In this document: piece after piece, positions 21,398 to 32,689 of the stretch | Layout of the letters: each line of letters begins with the position of its first letter | Position numbering within the stretch: the stretch's first letter is position 1 | Assembly: GCA_905221615.1 (NCBI GenBank) | Contig: CAJNDT010004724.1 | Coordinates: 1 to 64,000, forward strand | Origin: Symbiodinium sp. CCMP2592 | Lineage: Eukaryota > Sar > Dinophyceae > Suessiales > Symbiodiniaceae | Length of the DNA stretch: 64,000 nucleotides | Reading direction: 5' to 3' | Made by a program: the position numbers and the translations under genes | Notes under the pieces: generated by a model | What the model was told of the DNA's origin: nothing | The model's database searches: none | Seen by the model: only the letters and a program-made list of their open reading frames with translations

Positions 21398-24300
21398 CCT
21401 GAAGCCTATGGCTGTAGCCGTGTAGCCCCCGAAACGCTGTTGTTCGGCTCTTAGCCTCACAACCAGATGAAGAGCAACTGAAACGACAAGAGTCACGTCC
21501 TCCACAGGGATCGTATTCGCTTTGTCCACATTCCACCTGTGCACTTTGTGAGTTGGGTCATGCCCACAGAGCAGCTACCGCGACGGAACAAGAGCCTTGG
21601 TTTTGTTGAACACCACTTTTTACTGTTGTAGAACCACGACAGTGAGATCTTTCTGAAAATTGCCTTCTTTATGGAAGGCACTGGAAGCCGAGACTGTACT
21701 CGGCGCGATCAGAATGAATGCCTTGCATCGACTACTGTCGCTCATTATCAACTGATGTCTTGCGAATATCATAATTGTGGTGTCTGCTCCAAAGTAGTGG
21801 CCGTTGCTGTGATAGTGAGCAACAAAGCCATCATAGCTTCTATATGCATAAGTTCGGTATGAAACGTAAATCTCTGTCAATTTCCTTATCGAAAGAGTCA
21901 ATCACGAAAACCTAGCATTGTACCATTCTGTTGTTACGAGTCTATATACCCCGACACCAAATCCTAAATTGTGAAGGCACCGAAATTCAACAGAAGATTT
22001 CCACGAATATCTGCGCCCTGCGCCTCGACATGACTTCCGGGGTCTCGGGGCCCCAGTTGAGGCCGAGGTAGCGCCCCAGTGTGTATGGCACGAAGATGGT
22101 TTCCACCTGTCAGGGCGCCACAGATGCTGACATCAAGCAGAGTTTCGTCTTTGGGTTTATGCCGAGCCGCAACTGAAAAGGAGCAGCTCTTGGGCACGCA
22201 GAGGCTGAACTCCAGCCCCACATCTCGGGGAGGATAGCCTGGCACACTTAGACCCTTAGGGTTCTCCAAGGCTGAGAGTTTCACAGAAACTCCCTGCGAC
22301 AATGTTTACAAAGGAAAATGCAACCAAGAAGGAAGAAAGCCCTGCGTGCGACCTTCTGGTTCTGGTTGGCGGTCTGACTTCGTAGCAAGCACGCACAAGA
22401 ACGGTCATTTCTCTTCGGCTGTTTTGCTATGAAACTTCTGGAGCATTGAGAAGAAAGCGACGAAACACCTGCACGTGTTGAATGAATACCAAAAAGGCAA
22501 CGAAGAGAAGCAAGAATTGCTACCACGTCTGCCATCATCAGCGACAGCGACGACAATGGCAGCCGCCATACTCATTAACTATGCACTTTAGCATCAGCAC
22601 ACGTAACTACTTGCTGTTGCCGTTGCTGCTGTTCGTGCTCCTCATCTCACTCCCGCTAGGACCTAGTACGGTGGTCAAACGCCGCCGCAGGCACTCAGGA
22701 CTGCTACGACGCCACTCCGCACGACTTCGTCTCCTCCTCCTCCTCCTCCTCCTCCTCCTCCTCCTCCTCCTCCTACTATCACTGCCACTGCCGCTGCCAC
22801 TGCCACTGTTACTGGTACTGCTGCTCTACACTCTACAGCTACTGCTCCTGCCGCTGCTCCGGCTCCCGCTCCTGCTCCTGATGCAGCTGCACTGCGACCA
22901 CGACTGCGTCTGCGTCTGCGGCTGCGACATCGATTACATCGACTACCGCGACGACGACTACCATGACTGCGACTTCGACGATGACTACTGACTACGGCTA
23001 CGGCTACGGCTACTGCTACTGCTGCTGCTGCTGCTGCTGCTACTGCTACTGCTGCTGCTGCTACTGCCACTGCTACTACCCCTAAGACTACCACTACCAT
23101 CACCGTGACCACTACGACGACTACTGCGAAAGACGACTTCATCGCGATGACGACGACTCATACTAACGGCCGTAGTCATCACACGAGGAAGACAGAAACT
23201 GAACAACCTCAAGCTCGTAGCCTGGCGCTTGTTCCAAACGGAAGACGAGCATGCCCCAGAAGAAGCTGTGACCGGCTGCCGTGCACACCTCGTCTACTGA
23301 CGTACTAAGCTGAAACAAAGCTGGAGAATCGTGCTGCTTGCTTGGGCCTTGATTCACCGTTTGAACCGTCGCCTGCTGGTAGGTCACTGGTTTTCTCGTG
23401 CTGCGGTCGTGCGAACATGACATACCAAGCAGTGACATCGCGCATCAGAGATCATGGGGGGGGGGGGGTGCATGCCAAGGTCCAGTCAATGGGCATGCAA
23501 CGTCTCAGAAACTTGACAACGTCTTGGGAGGGTGCATAGTGCATCATTGAGTGATCTCCAAGTTGTTCCTGAAAGTTTGACAGGGCCTGAAGCCGAACCT
23601 ATGCAGCTTTAGGGAATGTCATCACTTGGTTGAAAAGGGTGCCTCTGGATTTTCGTGTCGCCACAACCCGCAATCATGCGGAGAGCAGTGTGAGATTCCG
23701 ATGTGCGACTTGCATCAAGCACTGCACTCGTTTCGGTACATGCTTTACGGCTTTGGGTGAGTGGAGTATACATGTGTGATAGCGCTCGCGATGCTTGCAT
23801 ATTTTGGGTGGGCTTTTGTTTGATTGTTGTTCTGTCCGTCTGGCCGTCCGTCTATCTCTCTGTCTCTCGGTCTGTGTTTCTGTCCGTCCCTGTGTGTTCC
23901 GTCCGGCCTCGGCCTCTGTCTGTGTCACAGTCTGTCTGTAAGCCGCCCATGGTCGTAACTTCCTTTCTGCTCATCTTTAGCTGCTTGTCTGTCTTTGTCC
24001 GCCTCAGTTGTGTCGTTAGCTTCGGCATGCTTGTATCACGGACCGACCTTGTGAGCGGAACTTGCAATGATCCTTAAGCCAATGGACCCCATGCCCATTG
24101 AGCTAAAGCCTCCTCTAACTCCCGGATTGCCGGCCCAGTGGCCAAGGCGTCAGGTTCGTTTTCACGCTCAAAATGGCCCCTAAGCCCTCAGACCCGATGC
24201 CTCTGACATACTCTTAGGAATGGGCAAGTGTCCTGCCATCCCAAGCCAAACTTCAACAAGAATTTTTCTGGATACAAGGAAAGCCCCGATGTGCAAGTTT

Positions 24301-24445
24301 ACCGCCCTCAACCCACAGGCCAACACTCAGTCCTGTTGAACTTGAAGAACTTGAAGTCCACAAGCCAGGTCGCATCCGGATTACCGACGTGTGCGATGTC
24401 GTGTCCCAGCAGGCCCGAGTGGCGACGGAAGAAGCGGAAGTTCTC
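21398..24445 (-). CDS. multi-exon gene, NRF-like cysteine domain
   Basis: Minus-strand candidate exons: 24445-24317 (FRFFRRHSGLLGHDIAHVGN), 23309-23208 (VCTAAGHSFFWGMLVFRLEQ), 22254-22174 (GYPPRDVGLEFSLCVPKSCS), 22106-21992 (TIFVPYTLGRYLGLNWGPET) and 21536-21398. The first three are phase 0 at both ends, and the fourth starts in phase 0. The 68-nt intron between the third and fourth runs from GTTGCGG to GACAG. The LCVPKSCS motif followed by a hydrophobic LGRYLG stretch resembles the end of the NRF domain of nose-resistant-to-fluoxetine proteins, multipass membrane acyltransferases. No acyltransferase-3 core was seen downstream, the last junction does not fit in phase, and a further upstream exon may lie near 24655-24752. 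Family identity is inference. Confidence 0.42.
22725..23150. repeat. CTC/CTG/CGA trinucleotide tract
   Basis: (CTC)n at about 22730-22770 grading into CTG/CTA, then GAC/GCT and GCTACT units. It gives Leu-, Ser- or Val/Ala-only frames on both strands that are not called as genes. It sits in the presumed intron between the 23.2 and 22.2 kb exons. Confidence 0.8.
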
Positions 24446-25783
24446 CTGTGCATGCGCGAAGCGGTTTAGCTTTCAACTGTCGCTGTTCCTGAAACTGTCC
24501 TCCTCCTTAGGACCATACTCAGTAGGACTGCTCTTGACTGTGCTGGAGTTGCTCTTGCAATTTCTGTTTTCCAGACCCACAGCCCTAAAGCCCTGAATCA
24601 TTGAAAGTCAATTGCCCCTAGGTGCCTCACTCTCAACCCAAGCAGACCCATGAACCTGAGTACGGCCCTGACGCCGACTCCCCACCCCCGCTGCTCTCCG
24701 GCGTGTCGTAGGTATCCAGGCATTCCTCAAGCCAGAACATATGTTGCGGGCTCGGGCTTAAAATAGTCCCTGCATAGGGATTTTTGGTTTTCAAGGTTTG
24801 GGTGCAGGGTTTCGGAGTTGGGGCACAGTTGGCTGACGGTGGGTTTGGAGTTCGGCGTGCCCAAAACCCACTGTCTAGGGCCATGGCAACGGGACCCAAC
24901 AGCGAGGCACTTTTGGTCGTGCATTTCGTGTGTAGGCCTGCAGATGCTTCAATACATCATACCATCATTCCTGTGTCAGGACATGCACAATCCCTTTGGA
25001 AACCTCGCTTCATCCGCTTGAGAACTCCTTGTCCTCCAAGTATGCTCCAAGGCCTCATATGCGGATTTTTAGGCATAGGGTTGAGGGTTTCGGGATCATA
25101 TTTGTGGGGCCAGCGCTTCGCTGCTTCTTGGGATCGGCCTAGCAGCTAATTAGCAGGTTCGCAGGTTCGCCCCACGCAGCTTGAACCCTCAAGCCGAAAG
25201 CCTTGTCAATGTCTGAACCTCTTGCGTCGAGGCGTCCATAATGAGCTGCTCCCAGTTGCCCTTCCCTGGATTTGGGATCGTTTAGGCGAGTAGCTCAGCT
25301 TGAAGGGCACCCTAACAGGGCTGCTCTTCAGAGGGGTTGAGCTTGAAGCCTGGGACCAGAAGCAGCATAATTTGGAAGAGCCCCACTTGCATCCGGCAGG
25401 ATTTCCAGGGGACTCCGTCAAAATCGGGGCTTTGCGAGCTTTCCGTTGGTTAGTGATAGTTTTTGCTAGGATTTGGAAAAGCGCTTCTTATGGCTCTTGC
25501 TACTACCATGTCGAATTCAACTCACAACCGCGACAGCTACTCTGTGCCTCATTGTGGTCCCGACTGAGGTATTTGCAATTAGCACCAACTTCCATTTCTT
25601 GCTACTACTGCAACAGCTGCTGCTACTGGCTGCTACTGGTACCACTCCTCCTGCTCCTTCTGCTGCGACTACGACCACTGCCACGACTAAGATGACGACG
25701 ACAACTGCTACTGCGACGACGGATGTAATATCCATACCACTTCGACGTGTGGAAAGTTTGGCCCACGGGACTTGCCATGGTGG

Positions 25784-26112
25784 CCAGTCGGTACATTGTC
25801 GGGCCTTGACAGCTTCATCATGGTAGCAGTGCCCGTTACGAGAATGCCTCCATGGGCTTCAGGCGTCTTGAACATGTCTTCTCTATACATGCATTTCAAG
25901 CTGCACTGTTGCACATACACGGCTCCTCCGGCCTCAAATGGCTGCCTGAATGACGAATGCAGAGTGCAAACCCCAAACAAGAACAATGCCACATCGAGGA
26001 AACAAACTCCCCGAAACAAAGTGGGGTTGCAAAACACCACAATATCTTTGGCAAATCCCGCGAAGATCCCTTGAAGCTCAAGTGATAAAGACTTCCTCGC
26101 TTGAAGAAGCAC
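25784..26112 (-). CDS. candidate exon, GC donor
   Basis: Minus frame with IFAGFAKDIVVFCNPTLFRG, then REDMFKTPEAHGGILVTGTA and MMKLSRPDNVP. It may end at a GCAAGTCC donor at 25784. The downstream half has the better codon bias. The plus strand is also open (25772-26074). Product not recognised. Confidence 0.33.
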
Positions 26113-26144
26113 ACACTCTGAAACTCAAGGCCACCCAGGCCTGA

Positions 26145-26180
26145 ATCTCTCTCTCTCTCTCTCTCTCTCTCCCTCTCTCA
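26145..26180. repeat. (TC)n microsatellite
   Basis: Uninterrupted tctctctc run of about 30 nt. Confidence 0.85.
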
Positions 26181-26514
26181 CAGCATTGCTTGCCGGCCTT
26201 GAACACCCTTTTCTTCCTTGGCAGCGAGCTTGCTGCAGGGCCCCAAATGCGTGGGGCAGGATGTAGGGATAGGTTGCAATATATGGCAGGGGTTTAAACC
26301 TGGAAGGACTCCTGTTGCCAGCCTCCAAACTAGTACAGTAACTGCTGCCGATAAGGACATCAACTCTGCGCTCCGTGTAGCAGTAGCATCACATCAAAGT
26401 TTATCAGCAGCCGTGCAAGTGGCTTCAGATCCACATTGCCAAAAAGATCATCGCCAGGCTGCAGAGAGGCTCCGGAGCTTTGCCGGATCCTAGCAACAGG
26501 AGGAGTAGCGGGAT

Positions 26515-26665
26515 CAAGAGTACTTGTAGCAGGAGCAGGAGCGGTGACCGTAGAAGCAGCAGCAGCGGAGTAGTAGGTCGCGCTCGTCGTCGCAGTTGTC
26601 GCGGTGATCGTCGTCTCTGTCGTCGCAGCAGTAGCAGCAGCACCAGCAGCAGCAGTACAGGAGCA
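26515..26665. repeat. AGC/AGT trinucleotide tract
   Basis: Degenerate agcaggagcagtagcagc units; frames on both strands are compositional. Confidence 0.7.
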
Positions 26666-26984
26666 GTAGCAGCAAAAAGAACCGAAATGAACCAAGAATC
26701 GTAGTTGTGGGATCTAGGGGAGTAAGGGACGTAGCCCACCAAACACCAGCAAACATACAGAATCTCGAGAATATCTCTGCGTCTTCCGGGGCTTCATCTT
26801 CGAGTGCGGCTCAAGTCGACGGATTCATGGACTCACGTTTGCATGCATGCATGAATGCATGCATACATAGATGACGTGATACAGGCAGATCGAGCAATGT
26901 GTCACGGAAACCTCGGTCTCAGATGTTGCTTTGCACTGCTCTACGGATGGCCCATCCACCCGGCGTCAACAACGTTCGGGTTAC

Positions 26985-27091
26985 GTTCTCCAGTTGCGGC
27001 TGGATTCTCTGAATCTCATCAGCAGTCCTCCACATCCCGGGGGTCACAACCGTCGTTGATAAGGCGCTGCTGGATTTCGGGAACGCCTCAG
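26985..27091 (-). CDS. candidate internal exon
   Basis: Minus-strand exon of 107 nt between GACAG and GTAACC, two split bases then 35 codons. It includes FPKSSSALSTTVVTPGMWRT and ADEIQRIQPQLEN, and the frame continues open as VTRTLLTPGGWAIRRAVQ to a TGA, so the donor is optional. Codon bias is strong. It has no start codon. Product not recognised. Confidence 0.42.
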
Positions 27092-27399
27092 CTGTCAAGT
27101 TTTTGTTTCGGGCGCATGTAGGGTGTGGAGTTCATGTGCCAGGGCGGATGGAGAACTAATGAGCTCGTTGCAAATTCCATAAGCCCCAAAATACCTGGCC
27201 TGAGGTGCAGCCTGTAATTTCCCTGAGCCCCCCAAGCAACCAGCCCGAAATTCCTGCATCAGCGCCGAAGCATTGGCTCCGATTCGGGAACTGCTGCAAT
27301 TGCCATGGCATCCCCGATGCTAAGCCAGGCGCAGCAACTGTCCCAATTGAAGGCATCGTCCCAACAGGACCTTCCAGTCTTGATTAACGGGTTGCATAA

Positions 27400-28990
27400 G
27401 GAAGTCGACAGCGCGAGAATACCTATAAACAAGGCCCAATATGCGGATCAACATCTCGGGTGCTGAAGGGTTTGGGGCTTTGGTGGAATATCTTCGGGAT
27501 TCTGCCGTTATACTCCCTGTTCATGGTGGTGTCAAAACAGCACGGCTGGCTTTCCGAGTAGTGTCAAGACCGCAAGCCGAACATCCTAAGCTCGCAGAGG
27601 CCGAAGCCCTGAATTGTGAATTCGTCGAAAAACCACAGGCTAAGGTCTCTCACCATCTGACATTTTTACCATGCATGCTATTTTCACTGATATTATTGTT
27701 GTCATCATTACCATTACCGGGGGTTGGGAAAGTGCCTGGTCTGCTGCGGGCGCACGTTCCTCGCATAGTCCTAAGACTGATGGCTCCTACCCAATCCACC
27801 GTCCGACAACCCAGGAAGGCCGAAATTCCCTAAACCCCGGAAGGCCGAAATCAATTGAAAGCCTCAACTGGACTCCAAGCTTACACTAAGTTTTAAAAAC
27901 CAGTGAGCCTTGTGTAACGAAGTTATAATACGACAGCCATTCTAAACCCTAAACCCTATACTGTCCTCAGCTGAGGCTCCAGGAAAGGATCCCGAAATCT
28001 TGCCAAGAATGTAAGCCTGATAGGCCTAAAGTCCACATGAGGACTTTGGGATTGTCCGGTTGTATTTAGGCCTCGAGAATTCCTTTCCCTCACCCCCGAA
28101 ACCTTGATGCCCAAGACCACCTAAAACGCTAAACGCTCCACCAAGCCCCGAAACTGCAGCTGCCTGCTATACCCTACACTCTAAACCTAAACCAAAAACC
28201 GCCAAAGTTCTTAAACGCCCAATTCGAGGTTACGGTAACCTTAGACGAACCCTGAATCATCGTACGTAACCTCAACGCTGGAGCCTCGGCCCTAAACCTT
28301 AAACCGGGTGCGCCCCGAGCTGCGCCAAGCCGACACCCCAGGTCCCGGAGCAACAAAGCTCGAAGGAGAAGCTGCCAACCCAACAGCTGACCATGGCTCC
28401 ATAAGAGCTCTATCAGGGTTCTACAACGCCTCTAAACGGGTTCTATAGGGCCTCTACTATGGGTCGAGTTCGGGAGTGGTCAAGGAAGTTTGGGGTGTAG
28501 AGGGGGCTTGGGGTCTCGAACCTAATGCTTCAGTGGCTTTGCGAATCTATATGGTTTGGAGCTCAGGGGAGAAGGGGGTTGCTTTGGATTTAGTGATGTT
28601 GTGGGCTTGTTAAGAGTTTTGGGAATGGAGGGTGCTTTGGTCTGAACCCTAGACCCTGAACCTTTCCTATACGCGGAAGAGTTGTGCTGTGACTTCGGCA
28701 TGTTAAGGCCTCGGGCTTTGGCGAGGGATTTTTGTGTTTGGATTTGAACGGCTGTTGCTTTCGTTTTTGGGCGGAGGATCTGAGGGCCTCTCGGACTCCG
28801 CGTTCTCGGGGGGAAGACCTCCGGAAGCACCGGAGGGGGGGGGGGCCCGAGTCTCAAAAGCAAAAGCGGCGAAGCGGAGTTCAGTTCGTGTCTGCGATGT
28901 GAGCACGACCGCACACCTACATACCCTGGCGACCTACGTACCCTCCATCTACTTGCAAAGCCATGTGTGTCTATGTCCTGGCAAGCCATT
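27400..28990. other. mostly decayed heptamers; weak frame at 27441
   Basis: 27441-27660 plus begins MRINISGAEGFGALVEYL and could be coding. 27930-28700 is dominated by decayed CCCTAAA/TTTAGGG-like words that switch from C-rich (28070-28380) to G-rich (28400-28650). Confidence 0.35.
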
Positions 28991-29262
28991 TCTTGGAACT
29001 TGGCTTCGGTGCCCTAGGGATGCTGGTCGTGCCTCCAACCCAAGCCGGCAAGCATTCAGCAATTACAACCGGGTTTTGGGGTACATTGTAGTATATTGGG
29101 AAGGAAGGAACCCTGAGAAATAATACTAGTAGTCTACATGTCGAGCTTCCGTCTGAAGCAAGGTGCCGGAACAGTCTCCCAGCTCCTCCGTTTCTCTGAG
29201 ATCTCAAACCTACGTCCCAAAACTCTTCCAGGCCTTTCGGTTTGCAGTTTAGGGTTTGGAAG

Positions 29263-29362
29263 GACACTCCCTCCACCGTTTCCGCTGGCAGTCAATTTCA
29301 AAACTCGCCGAACAAGTCTGCGAGGCACTGCTCGAACGTCCCTCTGAAACCACAGATACACC
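29263..29362 (+). CDS. candidate internal exon
   Basis: Plus-strand exon after TGGAAG|G and before GTACAT. Peptide HSLHRFRWQSISKLAEQVCE, then ALLERPSETTDT, with good codon bias and a helical look. The upstream plus frame (29138-29250) has a possible preceding exon, AGTVSQLLRFSEISNL. Product not recognised. Confidence 0.35.
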
Positions 29363-29517
29363 GTACATGTGTTCTCACTCAGCTGTACTTGTCTGTTTAC
29401 GTCAACCTAAATCTCTACTGAACCCTTCTAAAACCGATTCTCGCCGAACCCAAAGACTTCCAGCATGAACCCTGCGGTAGATCCATCCCTTCTCCCATGA
29501 ACCCGGGGACCCCAAAT

Positions 29518-29619
29518 GGGAGTTTCCGAAAACTAGGGATGCCTTATTTTGGGGTCCTTATAATAAGGATCCTACTATTTTGGGTACAAAATTGGGATCC
29601 CCTCTTTTCGGAAACTCCC
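29518..29619. mobile_element. family A element with AAAT duplication
   Basis: 102 bp, ends GGGAGTTTCCGAAAACTAGGG and CTTTTCGGAAACTCCC, core ggtccttataataaggatcc. Flanked by AAAT at 29514-29517 and 29620-29623. Confidence 0.75.
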
Positions 29620-30164
29620 AAATCCCATCACCCTGAACCGTAAACCTCAACCGCGCGAAACCCCTATAGCCTTAACCACAAATCCATGCTCCCCACCCTC
29701 CTCCACGACCCGGTGGCACCTGCGTGATGTTCTGCAGGAGCACTTGTCCCGACCATTTCTCGCTGTTTGGGTGGCGACACCTGGCAACTTTTGGGAGCTT
29801 CGGACAAGAAGGGCCCCCCTATCTTTGATGTGAAAGGCTAGGAGGGCTTGGGGGTTCAGGGTTGGTGTTGTAGGGCCTCAGGTTTTTCGATTTGGGTTCT
29901 CAGGGCTTTGGGACTTTAAGGTTTGAGGATTAAGGTTGGAGGCCAGTAGAAGCTTACGACATTTCTCGTAAGACACAAGCACGATTGGTCAATTTGCCGG
30001 GCAGGTTTGTTCAAGGATTTATTGCCTCTATCTATCGCTGTTATCCCTGTCTTGCCAGCACTGCAGGAATTTGTAAACTTCACTCACTATACGGATACGT
30101 ATCGTTTCAAGCATCATGCCAACTGTTATGCCGCAGTGGTAACCACATGGAACATAATTTATTC

Positions 30165-30208
30165 GTGTGTGTGTGTGTGTGCACGCGCATGTGTAGAGAC
30201 AGAGACAA

Positions 30209-30257
<49 letters not shown>

Positions 30258-30268
30258 AGAGAGAGTGA
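30165..30268. repeat. (GT)n and (GA)n microsatellites
   Basis: gtgtgtgtgtgtgt at about 30165-30180, then gagagaga at about 30212-30265. Confidence 0.85.
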
Positions 30269-30355
30269 TGCCTGATGGCCTGATGGTGTCGGACTGTCGG
30301 AGGATAGCCCAGGAATAGCGAGACTTTCTCCGTCTGCTCGTGAAGCGGTCGACGG

Positions 30356-31877
30356 TCACTGCCCCAAAGTCGCCTTCAGAGCGGAGGCTCCGGGGCCGGA
30401 AAGGGGCTCCAGGGCCCGCCGCAGGGACTTCGGGTCGCCGCAGCTGCGTAGCGTCGCTTCCTCTCCGAAGTGGGACATCAGCGCTTGGAGGTAAGCCGCA
30501 GCTGCATCGCTCCGGTGCAGGACCAGCATCTTCCGAAGGTCCTCGCACAGATCCTTTTGCAAAGCAGGCCAGGCATCGTGCCGGGACCCTGCCAGATCTA
30601 AGCATCGCAGGACCTGCTCCAATGCTCTGCGCTGGCCGTTGCTGTGCAATGCTTCGCAAAAGTCCTTGAGGGCACCGGGCTCCAGTACCGGCGCCAAGAG
30701 CTCCTCTCGGGCAAAGTGACATGGGAAGCTTGCATGGCCTGGACGATACACATGAGCTGCTACAGTACAGTTTCGCTGAAAGCAGCTTCCTATGCTGTTT
30801 CTGTTGCGGTCAGTGTTCGTTAGAATGCACTCATTGCTCAACATGCCCAGTCTCCTGACAGCCGTCGCCGTCAAACGCCAAGAGACGGGCAAGCGCAGCT
30901 GTTGCAGCCTCTGGGGCTGCGTCCTCCTCCGTCTCTGCGTCACTGTCAGACATCTCCTCCGTCCCGGCCTTTGACAGACGAGCTGCACAGCGGAGCAGTG
31001 CCGTGGTAGCGTCTGCCTGTAGTAGCTCGGTACGGATGGCAGCATCCCCTGCCAAGGCGAGTTGCACGACTGCTGTGGCAGCTGCGGCGGCGGCCGGACC
31101 TTCAGAAGCTGCCAACAGGGCCACGATGGCCTTGATTCCACCGGATGAAATCAGCTGGCCCCTCAGCTTCGAAAACTCCTCAGCACGTCGGGCATCGCCC
31201 AGGCTGATGGCCTCCAGCGAGTCTGCAGCCAGAAGGCCACAGAGCCTTACCATGAGCGCCTTCACTGTGGCCGGGTGCCGCGGCGAGAGCAGTGTGGCTG
31301 TAATCACACCCAGGACACCTGACCCGGCAATACGCCCCTTCAGAGATGGCCACTGCGCCGCAGCACACAACGTCTCGAAGACCGCCTCCTTGAAGGGTGT
31401 CATGTCCATTGCCAATGCCTGAGCCAAGGCCACCATCAAGCCACCGTTGCCCTTCATTGACTGGCCCATTGCCACAGAAATGAAGGCATCCAGGCCGTCG
31501 CTCTCTGCAAAGGCTTCTGCACCCCGCAGGGTCTCGCAGAGCCGTGCACAGTAGCCGGCAGCAGCTGCATCCTCCTCCTGCACTGCTAGCAGCCACCTGT
31601 CGCTCAGCTCCTCAGCTGAAGGCCTTACTTGCCGAGTTTTGCCCTTTCAAAACTGAAGGAAGTCTTTGCTGAATGTAAGAGAGCCAACAATCTACAAACC
31701 CAAACTTAAAAGGAGGTTAAGGATTACCTGATTACCTTGCTCCACAAGAGGCAGCCCCGAAGGCGCGGATCGGACTCCGCGGACGGCACGACCACTCCGA
31801 TCGGAGGACCCTGTTGGCTGACGGCGCCCACACGCTGCTTTCATCCAACTTTGCACTCCCTGAACCGCGGCACCCAT
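30356..31877 (-). CDS. armadillo/HEAT-like repeat protein, 420 aa, three exons
   Basis: Best gene of the window. Exon 1 31877-31736 from ATG (MGAAVQGVQSW), exon 2 31615-30843, exon 3 30703-30356 ending in TGA. Introns are 120 nt (GTAATC...TTCAG) and 139 nt (GTTGAG...CGAGAG); all phases fit. Exon 2 is strongly G/C3-biased and Ala/Leu-rich, with helical repeats such as SSGGIKAIVALLAASEG, VVQLALAGDAAIRTELL and TALLRCAARL, typical of armadillo folds. An acidic loop (DSDAETEED) lies near residue 280. The last 115 residues are also helical. Such proteins bind peptides or act as scaffolds, usually in cytosol or nucleus. The first exon is the least certain: the frame is also open upstream from GTG, and its codon use is weaker. 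Specific function unknown. Confidence 0.62.
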
Positions 31878-32459
31878 GTGCCGGATTACCACGGGGCTCA
31901 CGTCTAAATCCGCTCCAAAGCCTAGTTTGTGTTACAAGATGTGGCTTTATGGTTGGATCCATGCACCCGTGGCAGCTGCAGCCTCGCCGCGAACTTGTTT
32001 GCTATTTCGCGCCCAAGAGTTCATAATATTTGCAGCTGCAGTCTCAAGTTCAAATCCCTTTGTCGATCCTGGGGGGCCTTTCGCTTTGTCCGTAGGTCTG
32101 TGTCATCTTGAAGTTGAGGGGTCCACGTTGCACGTGGTGTTCTGATCCAAACTGACAGCAAGAACACGTTGCGCTTGGGAGATCATGCAACATGGGAAGC
32201 AGAGCATGTCTGCACGAATACTTGTCGCTCAAAGCCCCTACCCCCAGTGCAGGGAACACCAGCCTGCATCACCCTGCCTTTCATATTCAAGATCTTCGCC
32301 TGTTCGGGCTAAGTACTGGAATCCCAATCGCCCTTCGCAAGCCCCGGACCGCTAGAGCACGTCAAACCGGAGTGGCGCACCAGCCGATGCAGCGGTCATT
32401 CAGTCGCCCAGCCTGCCATATCAGTCATTATCCGTTCAAACAGTGACAGATGTCACGAG

Positions 32460-32680
32460 TATGAGTATGCATGTGAATGAATGAATCTATGCATGTATGC
32501 ATGTACGCAAAAAAGTATGTACATCTATGCATGTATGTATGTATGTATGTATGTATATATCTTTTATTTGTAATGTATGTACACATCTATAACAATATAC
32601 TTTTGTACATGCTTGTACATGTACATATACATGACATATACACAACTGTACAACTGTATAAACTCTACAGATATAGTTAT
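32460..32680. repeat. (GTAT)n/(ATGC) microsatellite region
   Basis: tgtatgtatgtatgtatg and related tetranucleotides, then catacata-rich sequence. Confidence 0.75.
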
Positions 32681-32689
32681 AAGCAGCAG

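Noticed and set aside
22482..23142. 169- and 155-codon frames
   Set aside because: Dominated by CTC/CTG/GCT trinucleotides; no splice or codon support.
24064..24160. tRNA-like words (minus tttagctcaatgggc; plus cagtggccaaggcgtc)
   Set aside because: No pairing acceptor stem, D stem or GGTTCGAATCC T arm at correct spacing on either strand.
30159..30722. 187-codon minus frame over the armadillo-like gene
   Set aside because: Shadow of exon 3 in another phase, running into the GA and GT microsatellites.
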